From an uncultured Bacteroidales bacterium (GTDB taxonomy: Bacteria; Bacteroidota; Bacteroidia; Bacteroidales; F082), in NCBI GenBank assembly GCA_900315175.1, contig OMYA01000001.1, positions 124,001-188,000 of the forward strand: a stretch of 64,000 nucleotides of DNA, given 5' to 3'. How positions within the stretch are numbered: position 1 is the stretch's first letter; each line of letters starts with the position of its first letter. Position numbers and translations under genes: made by a program. The notes beneath the pieces were generated by a model. That model ran no database searches, was not told the origin of the DNA, and saw only the letters and a program-made list of their open reading frames with translations. Below, piece after piece: positions 18,684 to 28,228 of this stretch.

Positions 18684-20276
18684 ATGAAAGCAACCATTAA
18701 AACTTTAATCACTTTAGTGATAATCGCAATGACGATGAGCATTAGCGCTCAGGTCAACGTTGACGAATATGAATTTGAAGGTGCCAACTGCACCAGCATC
18801 ATGGTGGGCAAGAAAGCCTCTACTGACGGTTCGGTGATGACGTCGCACACCTGCGACAGCTGGTATCGCACCTGGATGCGCTGGGAAAAAGCAGCCGATT
18901 ACAAAGACGGCGCAACGACTAAGGTTTACAAAGGCACCATGCACACCATGAGTCCAAGCGAGACCCAAGGTCTTCCTGTCGCCGCTGAGATTCCGCAGGC
19001 GAGCCACACATACGCCTACCTCAACACGGCATATCCATGTTTCAACGAGAAACAGCTTGCCATAGGCGAGACCACATTCTCAGGTCCCGACACCCTGGTA
19101 AACAGCAAAGGCGCATTCCAGATTGAGGAACTCGAGCGCATCGCATTGCAACGTTGCGACAACGCACGCGACGCCATCAAAACCATTGCTGAATTAATCA
19201 AAGAATACGGCTACGGCGACGGCGGCGAAGCTATCACCATTGCTGACACCAAAGAGGTGTGGCTCATGGAAATCATGGGCGAAGGCCCCGACAAAATCGG
19301 AGGCATCTGGGCAGCACAGCGTGTGCCTGACGGCGAAGTCAGCGTGTCGGCTAACATCCCAAGAATCAAATACTTAAACAGAAAAGACGAGAAGAACTTC
19401 ATGTGTTCCGACAACGTCGAAGAGGTGGCAAAGAAATACGGCCTCTGGGACGGTGAAGGCGAGCTCATCTGGTATAAGGCCTTTAGCAGCAGCTACTCCA
19501 ACGGCAAGAACTTCCGCGAACGCGAGTGGTTCATCTTCAACGAGTTAGCACCATCATTGAATCTCGACAGAAACGCCGAAGACATCCCATTCTCGGTGAA
19601 ACCTGAGAAGAAAGTCGACGTACGCGACGTGATGCGTCTGCTCCGCAGCTATTACGAAGGCACCGACATGGACATCACACGCAACCTCAAGATAGTGGCA
19701 CGCGACGGCGACACCATCGTCTCCCCTACCGCAAATCCTTGGATGGGCGGCAACGAGCAGAAGGTATACAACATGCTGAAGCCAGGCACCATCGAGTTCA
19801 AACGCGGCGTGGCAATGTCATGGTGTTCATATTCATTCGTGGCACAGCTCCGCGACTGGATGCCTGACGAGATCGGCGGCATCTGCTGGATCGGCGTCGA
19901 AAACCCTGGCCAGAGCCCGAGAATCCCTGTCTACAGCGGCTGCACCAGAATGCCATCATGCTTCGACAGATGCGGCCACAGTCATTTCGACGAGCAGACA
20001 GCACTGTGGCGCTACAGAAAAGCCAACAAACTCGCCCAAGTCAACTGGGGATTATGCAAAGACGTGATGTACGCCAACATTCTCCGCTACGAAGAGAAAG
20101 CGATGGAAGAGATGCCTGAACTGGAGAAAAAAGTTGAGAAACTCCTCAAGAAAGGCGAGAAAGAAGAGGCCACAAAGATGCTTAACCGTTACACTGCCGA
20201 CTTCGAGGCTGCCACTGCCGAGACATGGAAAGAGATGGAACACAGCTTCTGGGAAAGATTCTGGACAGGATTCTAA
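18684..20276 (+). CDS. C69 family dipeptidase, secreted
   Basis: 530 residues with a signal peptide (MKATIKTLITLVIIAMTMSISA). The nucleophile is probably Cys36 (GANCTSIMVGKKASTDGSVM), the conserved start of the mature C69/U34 N-terminal nucleophile domain. Further family blocks are HTCDSWYRTW, GAFQIEELERIALQR, GDGGEAITIADTKEVWLMEI and RCGHSHFDEQTALWRYRKANKLAQV. Likely hydrolyses dipeptides in the periplasm. The last 80 residues form a charged helical region. Upstream is only repeat DNA; no clear -7 box was seen. Confidence 0.9.
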   Translation: MKATIKTLITLVIIAMTMSISAQVNVDEYEFEGANCTSIMVGKKASTDGSVMTSHTCDSWYRTWMRWEKAADYKDGATTKVYKGTMHTMSPSETQGLPVAAEIPQASHTYAYLNTAYPCFNEKQLAIGETTFSGPDTLVNSKGAFQIEELERIALQRCDNARDAIKTIAELIKEYGYGDGGEAITIADTKEVWLMEIMGEGPDKIGGIWAAQRVPDGEVSVSANIPRIKYLNRKDEKNFMCSDNVEEVAKKYGLWDGEGELIWYKAFSSSYSNGKNFREREWFIFNELAPSLNLDRNAEDIPFSVKPEKKVDVRDVMRLLRSYYEGTDMDITRNLKIVARDGDTIVSPTANPWMGGNEQKVYNMLKPGTIEFKRGVAMSWCSYSFVAQLRDWMPDEIGGICWIGVENPGQSPRIPVYSGCTRMPSCFDRCGHSHFDEQTALWRYRKANKLAQVNWGLCKDVMYANILRYEEKAMEEMPELEKKVEKLLKKGEKEEATKMLNRYTADFEAATAETWKEMEHSFWERFWTGF

Positions 20277-20331
20277 GCTTTCAGAAATAATTTGAGGCAA
20301 CTTACGGTGAGATTCATCAAAAATAATTTTT

Positions 20332-22920
20332 ATGAAAAAGATTATAAGACAGTTTATGTCTTTCATGCTGGTCGTAGCTTTGGCTATTCCGGCATGGGCT
20401 GTGTTCAAAGAAAGTGATATCGCGAAGACGCTGACTATCCTCCGTTCGGAGCTGCATCAGGAATATGTCAAGCTGGAGAGCAGGCAGAACTGGATAAAAC
20501 AGCGCAACGAGATGCAGCACCAGGAGCTTGTCGACATGACGAAACGCTGCAACGAGCTCGCTTTGATGCTATATTCGCAAAGCCAGGACTACACTTTCGA
20601 CATGACCTACGCCCTCGACGAAGTGACGCGCGAGTACGATAACTACCACAACCAACGTCGTCCGTTCGACGAGATTTTGGCGAATCTCAACATGGAGATT
20701 GAACGCTGTGAGCATTTGGCTGAGTCTCTCCGCCGACTGCCGCCTATCCTCGACAAGATCGAAGGCCTTCCCGACAGTCTGTCGTCGGTGATGGACGCTC
20801 TGTTGTTGAGCGGAAACATCTTGCATTACGACGAGGACTCCCCTTTCTTCCTCGACGAACAGGGACAGATAGACCGTGACTCATGTCTTTACTACACCCT
20901 TACGCTTCTTGACATGTACAAAGACGCGCGTGAAAAGGTGACGCAAGACGGCGAGCATTACAAACTGATGAGCATACGTCTCGACGAGAGCTACAATTAC
21001 GCTGTGAAACGCTATCGCCTCATCCAGAAAAACATCTTCATCGACGGTCAGGACAACTATTTCAAGGTTTTGAAGTCGTTCAATCGCTATAAGATGAGAG
21101 CCGTCTACGATGCAGCCATGAAATACGGCATAGGCGATACCACCACCGACTCGAAAGCCTTACGGCATAGCGACTGGCGTGGTGCCAAGGTATCTGGATT
21201 CATAGTGATAATATTGGTTTATATTGGCATTGCTACTTTGTTGAGCAGTATCATTATGCGTATTCTGAAGAAGAGGGTGTCTCTGTTCAAGACCGTTGCA
21301 TCGCAGGAACGCAACCATCTTGTCAGCCTGTTCGGCGGCGTTATTATCTTCATATTGTCAGTGATGATGGCATCGGCTTTATCTTCGTCGAACTTCTTCA
21401 ACGTCGCATCAGGGCTGCTGTTGACATACGCATGGCTGGTGGCTTCCATACTGTTGTCGTTGCTCATACGCATACCTTCAGCGACACTCAGAAAGGTGTG
21501 GCAGCTCTACCTCCCGATGATTGTGCTAAGCTTGATAGTAATCACCTTCCGCATCATCTTCATCCCGAACAAGCTCGTCAACCTGATATTTCCGCCAATC
21601 GTTCTGATATGCACCATCTGGCAGCTCTTGTTATGCCAAAAGGTCAGCCGTATCAAGGAGGCGCGACACGACATGACATACAGCTGGATAACACTCGGCA
21701 TCATGGTTGTCGGTACGATAATCATCTGGTCGGGCTATGTGTTGCTCGGCATTCAGATATTCATCTGGTGGCTCTTCCAGCTCGCCGCCATCGAGACGAT
21801 AACGGCATTGTACGTCATGCTCGACCGTTATTACGAGAAGAAGATGAAACAATACAAGTTGGAATACCAGAAAGACCACACCATCTACGAGCCGGAACGC
21901 AAAGACGCCTACATCGCTGTCACCTGGTGCTTCGATTTTATCAAACAGGTGGCACTGCCGGTGCTCGCTATAATCACCATCCCGATTTGCTTGTTCTACG
22001 CCGGCGATGTGTTTGATTTGGGAGAAATCAGCAAGGATATTTTCACAAGATCGTTCTTCAACCTTGCCGACGACGATGGAAATGCCATCTTGAATTTCTC
22101 GCTGTACAACATCACGCTTGTGTCTGTCATGGTGTTCTTATTCCGTTATCTCAGCTATATTACGAAAGCTTTGTACCGCAAAATCAAGTTTGACAATCTG
22201 GCGCACAAGCAAGGCAAGACACATTTCCAGGCCAATGAAATCAACTTCACCTTAGCCGACAATGTTATAGGCATCATGGTGTGGGGCAGTTTCATCATAA
22301 TCACGGTGGTGGTGCTGAAGATACCTGTTGGGGCGTTATCCATCGTGGCAGCTGGTCTGGCTACCGGTCTCGGTTTGGCTATGAAAGATATCCTCAACAA
22401 CTTCATTTACGGCATCCAGCTCATGGGCGGGCGTCTGCGCGTGGGCGACTACATCGAGTGTGACGGCGTCCGCGGCAAAGTGACGGCCATCAGCTATCAG
22501 ACCACACAGATTCAGACGCTGGAAGACACCGTCATCGCGTTCACCAACACTACTTTGTTTAACAAGAACTTCAAAAATCTCACCCGTAACGGCGACTACG
22601 AGTTCTTGAAGATTGTGGTAGGTGTAAAATACGGCACAGATGTCGAGACGGTACGCGGCCTGCTTAATGAAGCCACGAAAAAGCTTATGACGAAAGACAA
22701 ATACAACCGTCCGATAGTCGACCCGAAACGCGGCATCAATGTGTTCTTCGAGAGCTTTGGCGACAGCAGCGTCAACATCTGTCTCAAGCAATACGTCTTG
22801 GTGGAAGAACGTGCTCCGTATATCGCACGTGCTCAAGAACTCGTCTACAACACGCTCAACGAGAACAATATCGAGATTCCGTTCCCGCAGTGTGACGTGT
22901 GGATCAAGCCAGTTAGTTAG
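20332..22920 (+). CDS. MscS-type mechanosensitive channel with large periplasmic N-terminal domain
   Basis: 862 residues. Signal peptide about 1-23, then a helical periplasmic domain (about 24-285) rich in coiled-coil character. Seven or more membrane helices run from about 287 to 670. The MscS pore helix and beta-domain follow: LSIVAAGLATGLGLAMKDILNNFIYGIQLM (about 668-697), RVGDYIECDGVRGKVTAISYQTTQIQT, and a C-terminal alpha/beta domain. Probably releases solutes on hypo-osmotic shock. The size resembles MscK/YbdG-like large channels. Its stop overlaps the stop of the convergent TamB-barrel gene by 4 bp. Confidence 0.88.
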   Translation: MKKIIRQFMSFMLVVALAIPAWAVFKESDIAKTLTILRSELHQEYVKLESRQNWIKQRNEMQHQELVDMTKRCNELALMLYSQSQDYTFDMTYALDEVTREYDNYHNQRRPFDEILANLNMEIERCEHLAESLRRLPPILDKIEGLPDSLSSVMDALLLSGNILHYDEDSPFFLDEQGQIDRDSCLYYTLTLLDMYKDAREKVTQDGEHYKLMSIRLDESYNYAVKRYRLIQKNIFIDGQDNYFKVLKSFNRYKMRAVYDAAMKYGIGDTTTDSKALRHSDWRGAKVSGFIVIILVYIGIATLLSSIIMRILKKRVSLFKTVASQERNHLVSLFGGVIIFILSVMMASALSSSNFFNVASGLLLTYAWLVASILLSLLIRIPSATLRKVWQLYLPMIVLSLIVITFRIIFIPNKLVNLIFPPIVLICTIWQLLLCQKVSRIKEARHDMTYSWITLGIMVVGTIIIWSGYVLLGIQIFIWWLFQLAAIETITALYVMLDRYYEKKMKQYKLEYQKDHTIYEPERKDAYIAVTWCFDFIKQVALPVLAIITIPICLFYAGDVFDLGEISKDIFTRSFFNLADDDGNAILNFSLYNITLVSVMVFLFRYLSYITKALYRKIKFDNLAHKQGKTHFQANEINFTLADNVIGIMVWGSFIIITVVVLKIPVGALSIVAAGLATGLGLAMKDILNNFIYGIQLMGGRLRVGDYIECDGVRGKVTAISYQTTQIQTLEDTVIAFTNTTLFNKNFKNLTRNGDYEFLKIVVGVKYGTDVETVRGLLNEATKKLMTKDKYNRPIVDPKRGINVFFESFGDSSVNICLKQYVLVEERAPYIARAQELVYNTLNENNIEIPFPQCDVWIKPVS

Positions 22921-25900
22921 AACGGATAGCCTATACTGAAGTTGAGACGCAGGCCATCAAGGACAGAAGGTATATTGTAATAAGTGGTAATCGGTCGTGT
23001 GAGATTAGGCGTATATTCCTTGGTGTATTTATATGTTTGGTAAGGTGCGTGGATAGCAACACCTAAGTCCAGACGGACAACGAGTCCGTCGATGTCGAGA
23101 CGGAGTCCGAAACCAGTACCTAAGGCTATCTGCTTAGCGATATACGGATTATCAATAATTCCGTCATATATATCCTCAGTGAACTCCATAATCTCGCAAT
23201 ATGCCTCATAATCTTCGCTACTGAGATAATCGGAAGTGTTACGCCAGTTCCATACGTTGCCGGCATCGAGGAAAACGGCACCATTGAGTTTCCAAACGAG
23301 AGGGAAACGCACTTCTAAGTTGGCTTCGAGTTTGATATCACCGGCATGGAAGAAATTCTGGTTGAATTTGAGGCTATGGAAATTTCCAGGTCCATAGGCG
23401 TATGGTTCGGCTGCTCGCAGGCTGTTGGGACCACCAGTATAGAAGGATTCGGAAAGCGGTGCATACTCGGAGTTGCCCAACGGTATGTTGGAGCCTGCAA
23501 AAAGTCGCGTTGCGATACATGTCCGTTCCGTAAAGTTGAACTTATTCCACAGTTCGACCGACAACCTGACAAACTGGTTGAAAGGGACACCGACGAGTGG
23601 TTTGTCCAACTCATCCCACGAATATCCGAAGAGGCAATAGGTGGCGTCTATCAGATTGCCCGCTTCCTTAATATCAAATTCAATCATGGTGTTGACTGCC
23701 CGTTTGAAGCGGTAGTCGCTATAGGTGATTCCGTAGCCGACAGAAGGGACAAACTCGTTTCCGGCAAGCACTTTTAGGATTTCAGGATGGTCAGTCACAG
23801 CTTCGATCAACTTTTGCGATTCGGCTTTCACTCTGATCACAGAAAGCGAGAAAGGTGTTATTATATGTGTAAAATAAGGAGACGTGCGGATAAAATACGA
23901 GAAAGATCCATAGAACTTGTTAACACCATATCCTCCAGCGATGTTCTCGTACTTGTATCCTATTCGGTAACGGGTGTCACCTTCAAGGTTTTTGCCACTC
24001 CCAAAGTGCAGATATGGGAAAATAAGTGCGGCATCAATACCGAATTTATAGGTGTCGGTTATTCTCGGGTCTCCCGGCTGACGGTCGCGCAGCGCCCAAT
24101 AGTATGCTCCATAGCCTTTGATAGAGAATGTCTCTCCGTGTCCCAAGAGATTATTTGTCAAATGGCCGAGGGTGAGGTTCGGGCCGAGACTGTGATTGGA
24201 ACGATAGGTGATGTCCGCATCCGCCAGTAATTTGTATGTACGCGTGATGGTATCACCCAAGGAAGGCATGTATTTTTTACGCTTCCATTGTTTTTTAGAC
24301 CCCACACCGATGCCTGACTTGTTTAGTTCGCCTTCTAAGATGTTTTCATAATCGCGCATTGAGAACGCACGTAAAAAGACATTCCCCGATTCGGTCAGTT
24401 TATAGTCAGCGGATATAAGGCTGAGCAAACCGTTGGCTTTGTTAACCTCGGGGTTGTCGGTGATGGTGGAGCCGACAGTGACGGTCAGTTTTTCACTGAA
24501 CAGAGCTTTGCTGATGGTGATGTTCATGTCACTGGTTTTGCCGGACTCATGCACTGTTTCTCCGCTACTGATATCCACATCTACGATATTCCCTATCTTG
24601 GAATTTGCCATAGCTGCATTGATACGGCTGTTGAAGATGCTGGACAGTGCATATCCATCTTTTTGTGCAGCCACATTGCTTTCGCCAACATACATACCGG
24701 TAGCCAGCAATGCTGCCGCTATACCTTCGCGAGTGTCTTCATCCATAGAGGCGAGTTCGCGTGTTATGGTCTCGTCATTTGGTGCTTCGATATAAAAACC
24801 TACGGTGCCAATGCCTATCGAATCGAGCACACCCTCCACACGCACGCCTGTGTTGAAGACCACACGGCGCATCTCTTCGCCCTCCGATTGCACATCCGCT
24901 TTCACCTGTTGCGAAGCAGAGAGTTTAATAAATGTCTGGTCTATTGGACCGTTGAAGGCAACATAGCTTCCCGTATCCACTTTGAAAGGTATCATGGGAT
25001 ATAACTTGGGCGAATAGCGAACCAATCCTTCGTCCACATCTATCCTTCCGCCTAAGTTCAGTTCCCCATCGGCGGTGTTATATTGTATGTTGACCGTGCC
25101 CTGCGGTTTGACTTCCGCCATATTCTTCGCATCTATCGGATAGGTCAAATCGGTGGTGGGTAGTATTATAACATCCACAGCGGCATGGATACTATCCAGC
25201 GGTCCGGTCACCCGTCCGCGGATATCGGTTGCCAAGTCACCATAAATAGGGAAAGTGCTATTTTGCTCCAGTTTTATCGGAGAGAAATCATCGGCAGCCA
25301 AATCGACATCCAGACGCATTGAATTGAGGTCCATTCCACCATTCATAGCCAGATAGGAACTATCAACACTATAGATGCGCACATCGTTTAAGATTACATT
25401 ATTATGTTCCATTACGATAGGCGTTTCCCCCAAATTCAATTTCACATTGTATGGTTTGTATGTGGCACTTACATTTATAGGCAGCACTTCGGCGGAGATG
25501 TCAAACTGTGCAGGTATGCCATCTACGGCAGCCTTAGCTTGAACGAAACCATCTAAGTCGATGTCATCCATCTGAATAATGCTGCTTATCAGATCAAGTG
25601 GGATGTCGTTCAACCGCACATCTGCCTGGAAGGCATTCTCATACTGCTTCGATGGTGAAACCAGGATGTCTGCCGTTCGATTTCCGAGTTGCATTCCATC
25701 GTACACGAGGCTGTCCAAAACAAGATGTCCGGTGCCGCTCAGCTCGCGCCCGTTCCGTTCCAGGTCAAGCTGCAGTGCGGCATCAGTGCTGAGGCTATAA
25801 ACATCCATCACGCCATCGTTAATGCTGGTGTTGGTCGTGAGCGAGACGGCGGTCCTGCCTTCAGTCATATTTATCTGCAACGTCGCCGTAACCGCCGGCA

Positions 25901-27695
25901 GGTGCAGTCCCGTACTGTCTTCGTCCAAATGGTCAATATACGGAATGGAGACATACAAGGCCAGGTCGGATTGGATGGAATCGGACTTCAGCAACAGCCT
26001 AACATCTTCGATATCCATCCCTATTCGCTCTATGATATTCTGGACGGGGCTGCCTTTCGCCAGATCTATTTTCGCTTGTATGGCTGGTATAAGCTGTCGG
26101 AGCGTGTCAAGCATTGTCAAATCTTGTAACGAGACGATGGACTGCACAAAGGTCGAGTCTGTAACGACACCCAACAGAGGTTGAACATCGTCCACCAGCC
26201 TGAGCAGATGCATCGGACTTCGTGTCTCTATGGTAAGTCCTTGGGTAACAATATTCAACAACGTGGCGGTATCTGTGGTGAAGTCAAGGTTCAGATAGTC
26301 AACATCAAAATTCTCGCCTGCCACGTGTGCAACCATATTCTTCATCTGCGTATGGTAGTCAACGTTCATCTGTTCCGGTGTAAAGAAATCAGATACCAGG
26401 AAATGATGCTCCGTCTCCGCCTTAATCCGCATGACGCTGTCTGTCATCGTAACTGGCAGATACAGGGCACCGACCACTGTATTATTGGCCATTTCAGCAT
26501 CAAAAATAAGGCCGGATACATTGATGCTGTCATAGATACAATCGGTCAGATTCATGGCCAGTTTGCACTTCATCGCAGGGGAATAAGGGTCTATCCCTTT
26601 GCCTTGCGCATGTATTTTGCCTGCCAATTTCACGCGGTGACGGTCTTTGAGAAATGGACTTATGTCAACTTGCTCCACATCCACCAGCATGTCATACACC
26701 TCATCATCAATATCATAAAATCCTCTCAAGCTTGTTTTACTACCGCGATATTCCGCATTGCCTGCCAAGTCCACTCGCATCGTCTCCATATTTAGCGTCG
26801 TGGCCATCAGATCCGCTTTTGCCCCTAATGAGTCGGAACGCACGTGTAATCCGTTAGAATTAATCAAATTGTTACTCAATTCAACCATCGCATCTCCATA
26901 TATCGTGTCAAAAGGCAAGTACAGCGATTCAAGCGTAAGCGAGGCATTGCCGAGATTCAGGTGTCGTGCATCATAAAGGTCGTTATCAAGGTCTGCCAAC
27001 ACATTCGTGGACAAAGAGCCAACACGTAAATCCAGTCCCATCGGGTCAAGCACAAACCGTATATTTTTCATTTCACCGTCCGGCACCTCGATGACCATTG
27101 GGGCAGACGTGGAGATTGTGTCCTCGATGTCGGTCCCGGTGTCGCGCAGCTCAACGCTCACAAAAGCATCCGTCAACTTCAAGCCGTGCAGCGGGTACTG
27201 TCCTTCCGTTATGTTGAGTCCCGGACTCTTTACATCCAGATGCCCCAATATGGCGTCGATGCCTACTCCGTCTATCAGCGTGTCGGAGTGAACTGTCGCT
27301 TGTTCCAGCAGCAGTTGGTCCACCACCATAGTACGGGCCAAATAATCCATACTACCTTGCAGACGCAAGCCATGTACATATAACAATGTGTCTTGACCGT
27401 GATGACCGATATAAAGACTGTCTATTTCTATGTGTATTGGCAGATCTTCCTTGCCTTTGTAGGCGCGATAGAGAACCATAGGAGAATGGTGGAAAGGAGA
27501 AAGATACAGCCGTCCCAGATTCACATCGAAGTCGGTTCGCTCGTTGATTTCCGCAACGCATTTTTGCAAAACAGCCGTGCGTGCTCCGGGAGTCACCAGA
27601 ATGACCGTCACTGCAACCAGCAGTAACAGCACTATTCCTATGATGACACCCACGACGATGCATGGTATTTTCCAAATCAGCCTCTTCTTACTCAC
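22917..27695 (-). CDS. Single-chain fusion of a TamB-like (DUF490/AsmA) body and a BamA/TamA-type outer-membrane barrel
   Basis: 1592 residues. Residues about 8-35 form an inner-membrane anchor (IPCIVVGVIIGIVLLLLVAVTVILV), followed at about 45-60 by AVLQKCVAEINERTDFDVNLG as in AsmA/TamB starts. About 60-780 is the repetitive beta-groove region. About 780-1115 is the TamB C-terminal domain (GELNLGGRIDVDEGLVRYSP, GFYIEAPNDETITRELASMDEDTREGIAAALLATGMY, SADYKLTESGNVFLRAF). From about 1156 to the end is an Omp85 barrel: NLTLGHLTNNLLGHGETFSIKGYGAYYW, the loop-6-like GGPNSLRAAEPYAYGPG, LEANLEVRFPLVWKLNGAVFLDAGNVWN, and terminal FSIGYPF. There is no POTRA region. In most bacteria TamB and TamA (TamL in Bacteroidetes) are separate. 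One chain would span the whole envelope, suggesting a bridge for lipid transport or outer-membrane protein assembly. Preceded by a 61-residue gene 46 bp upstream. Confidence 0.9.
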   Translation of the reverse strand: MSKKRLIWKIPCIVVGVIIGIVLLLLVAVTVILVTPGARTAVLQKCVAEINERTDFDVNLGRLYLSPFHHSPMVLYRAYKGKEDLPIHIEIDSLYIGHHGQDTLLYVHGLRLQGSMDYLARTMVVDQLLLEQATVHSDTLIDGVGIDAILGHLDVKSPGLNITEGQYPLHGLKLTDAFVSVELRDTGTDIEDTISTSAPMVIEVPDGEMKNIRFVLDPMGLDLRVGSLSTNVLADLDNDLYDARHLNLGNASLTLESLYLPFDTIYGDAMVELSNNLINSNGLHVRSDSLGAKADLMATTLNMETMRVDLAGNAEYRGSKTSLRGFYDIDDEVYDMLVDVEQVDISPFLKDRHRVKLAGKIHAQGKGIDPYSPAMKCKLAMNLTDCIYDSINVSGLIFDAEMANNTVVGALYLPVTMTDSVMRIKAETEHHFLVSDFFTPEQMNVDYHTQMKNMVAHVAGENFDVDYLNLDFTTDTATLLNIVTQGLTIETRSPMHLLRLVDDVQPLLGVVTDSTFVQSIVSLQDLTMLDTLRQLIPAIQAKIDLAKGSPVQNIIERIGMDIEDVRLLLKSDSIQSDLALYVSIPYIDHLDEDSTGLHLPAVTATLQINMTEGRTAVSLTTNTSINDGVMDVYSLSTDAALQLDLERNGRELSGTGHLVLDSLVYDGMQLGNRTADILVSPSKQYENAFQADVRLNDIPLDLISSIIQMDDIDLDGFVQAKAAVDGIPAQFDISAEVLPINVSATYKPYNVKLNLGETPIVMEHNNVILNDVRIYSVDSSYLAMNGGMDLNSMRLDVDLAADDFSPIKLEQNSTFPIYGDLATDIRGRVTGPLDSIHAAVDVIILPTTDLTYPIDAKNMAEVKPQGTVNIQYNTADGELNLGGRIDVDEGLVRYSPKLYPMIPFKVDTGSYVAFNGPIDQTFIKLSASQQVKADVQSEGEEMRRVVFNTGVRVEGVLDSIGIGTVGFYIEAPNDETITRELASMDEDTREGIAAALLATGMYVGESNVAAQKDGYALSSIFNSRINAAMANSKIGNIVDVDISSGETVHESGKTSDMNITISKALFSEKLTVTVGSTITDNPEVNKANGLLSLISADYKLTESGNVFLRAFSMRDYENILEGELNKSGIGVGSKKQWKRKKYMPSLGDTITRTYKLLADADITYRSNHSLGPNLTLGHLTNNLLGHGETFSIKGYGAYYWALRDRQPGDPRITDTYKFGIDAALIFPYLHFGSGKNLEGDTRYRIGYKYENIAGGYGVNKFYGSFSYFIRTSPYFTHIITPFSLSVIRVKAESQKLIEAVTDHPEILKVLAGNEFVPSVGYGITYSDYRFKRAVNTMIEFDIKEAGNLIDATYCLFGYSWDELDKPLVGVPFNQFVRLSVELWNKFNFTERTCIATRLFAGSNIPLGNSEYAPLSESFYTGGPNSLRAAEPYAYGPGNFHSLKFNQNFFHAGDIKLEANLEVRFPLVWKLNGAVFLDAGNVWNWRNTSDYLSSEDYEAYCEIMEFTEDIYDGIIDNPYIAKQIALGTGFGLRLDIDGLVVRLDLGVAIHAPYQTYKYTKEYTPNLTRPITTYYNIPSVLDGLRLNFSIGYPF

Positions 27696-27741
27696 GACTT
27701 GTCTTTCTTTTTCAGATAAAAAGGGTTATCAAGGGTTATCC

Positions 27742-27927
27742 TTACTGATACTTTTTAAATTGATATTTTTCTCTCAATTCAGCCTTTTTCTCTGGTGGCA
27801 ATGATTTGAAGTATGATTTCCATCCGGGACAGAAATTGATGTGCCACCGCCAGAAACGCCCCATCAGTGATTTGGGTTTAGCGTCATAATGAGCACGGAT
27901 TTTACAGTTTTCGCAAGGATGTGCCAT
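27742..27927 (-). CDS. Small conserved CxxC protein
   Basis: 61 residues, starting MAHPCENCKIRAHYDAKPKS, then GRFWRWHINFCPGWKSYFKS and a charged tail. Cys5/Cys8 (CENC) plus Cys33 (FCPGWK) could bind metal. Similar short proteins are common in Bacteroidetes; the function is unknown. It lies 46 bp upstream of the TamB-barrel gene on the same strand and shares the promoter at 27947-27954, so it is the first gene of that unit. Confidence 0.75.
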   Translation of the reverse strand: MAHPCENCKIRAHYDAKPKSLMGRFWRWHINFCPGWKSYFKSLPPEKKAELREKYQFKKYQ

Positions 27928-27946
27928 ATTGTATGTTTTTTTGATG

Positions 27947-27954
27947 CAAATTTA
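27947..27954 (-). promoter_or_regulatory. -7 box of the CxxC protein / TamB-barrel unit
   Basis: The minus strand reads TAAATTTG followed by C, 19 bases upstream of the ATG at 27927. A plus-strand TATCTTTG at 27967-27974 lies nearby, but I find no plus-strand gene for it. Confidence 0.55.
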
Positions 27955-27984
27955 CTTGTTTTTTCATATCTTTGCAAATAACAA

Positions 27985-28020
27985 ACAAAAAAAAACGCCG
28001 ACTCATTGAGAGTCAGCGTT
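27985..28020 (-). terminator. Terminator of tRNA-Phe
   Basis: Minus strand: stem AACGCTGACTC / GAGTCGGCGTT (28020-28010 with 28004-27994), 11 bp with one G-U, followed by a run of at least eight T. Confidence 0.85.
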
Positions 28021-28025
28021 TTGCG

Positions 28026-28098
<73 letters not shown>

Positions 28099-28202
28099 CC
28101 TTTTTTGCGCTGCAAAGATACAACATTTTTCATTACCCCAACAAGAAAAAATATTTTTTTTGATTTTTTTTAAAAAATATCAAATAATTCGCTCATTTTC
28201 AA

Positions 28203-28210
28203 TATTTTTG
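28203..28210 (+). promoter_or_regulatory. coaX operon promoter -7 box
   Basis: TATTTTTG followed by C, 18 bases before the coaX ATG. It would drive the chain of closely packed genes from 28229 to 33407. Confidence 0.6.
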
Positions 28211-28228
28211 CATCCCATTTTGTAAGAA

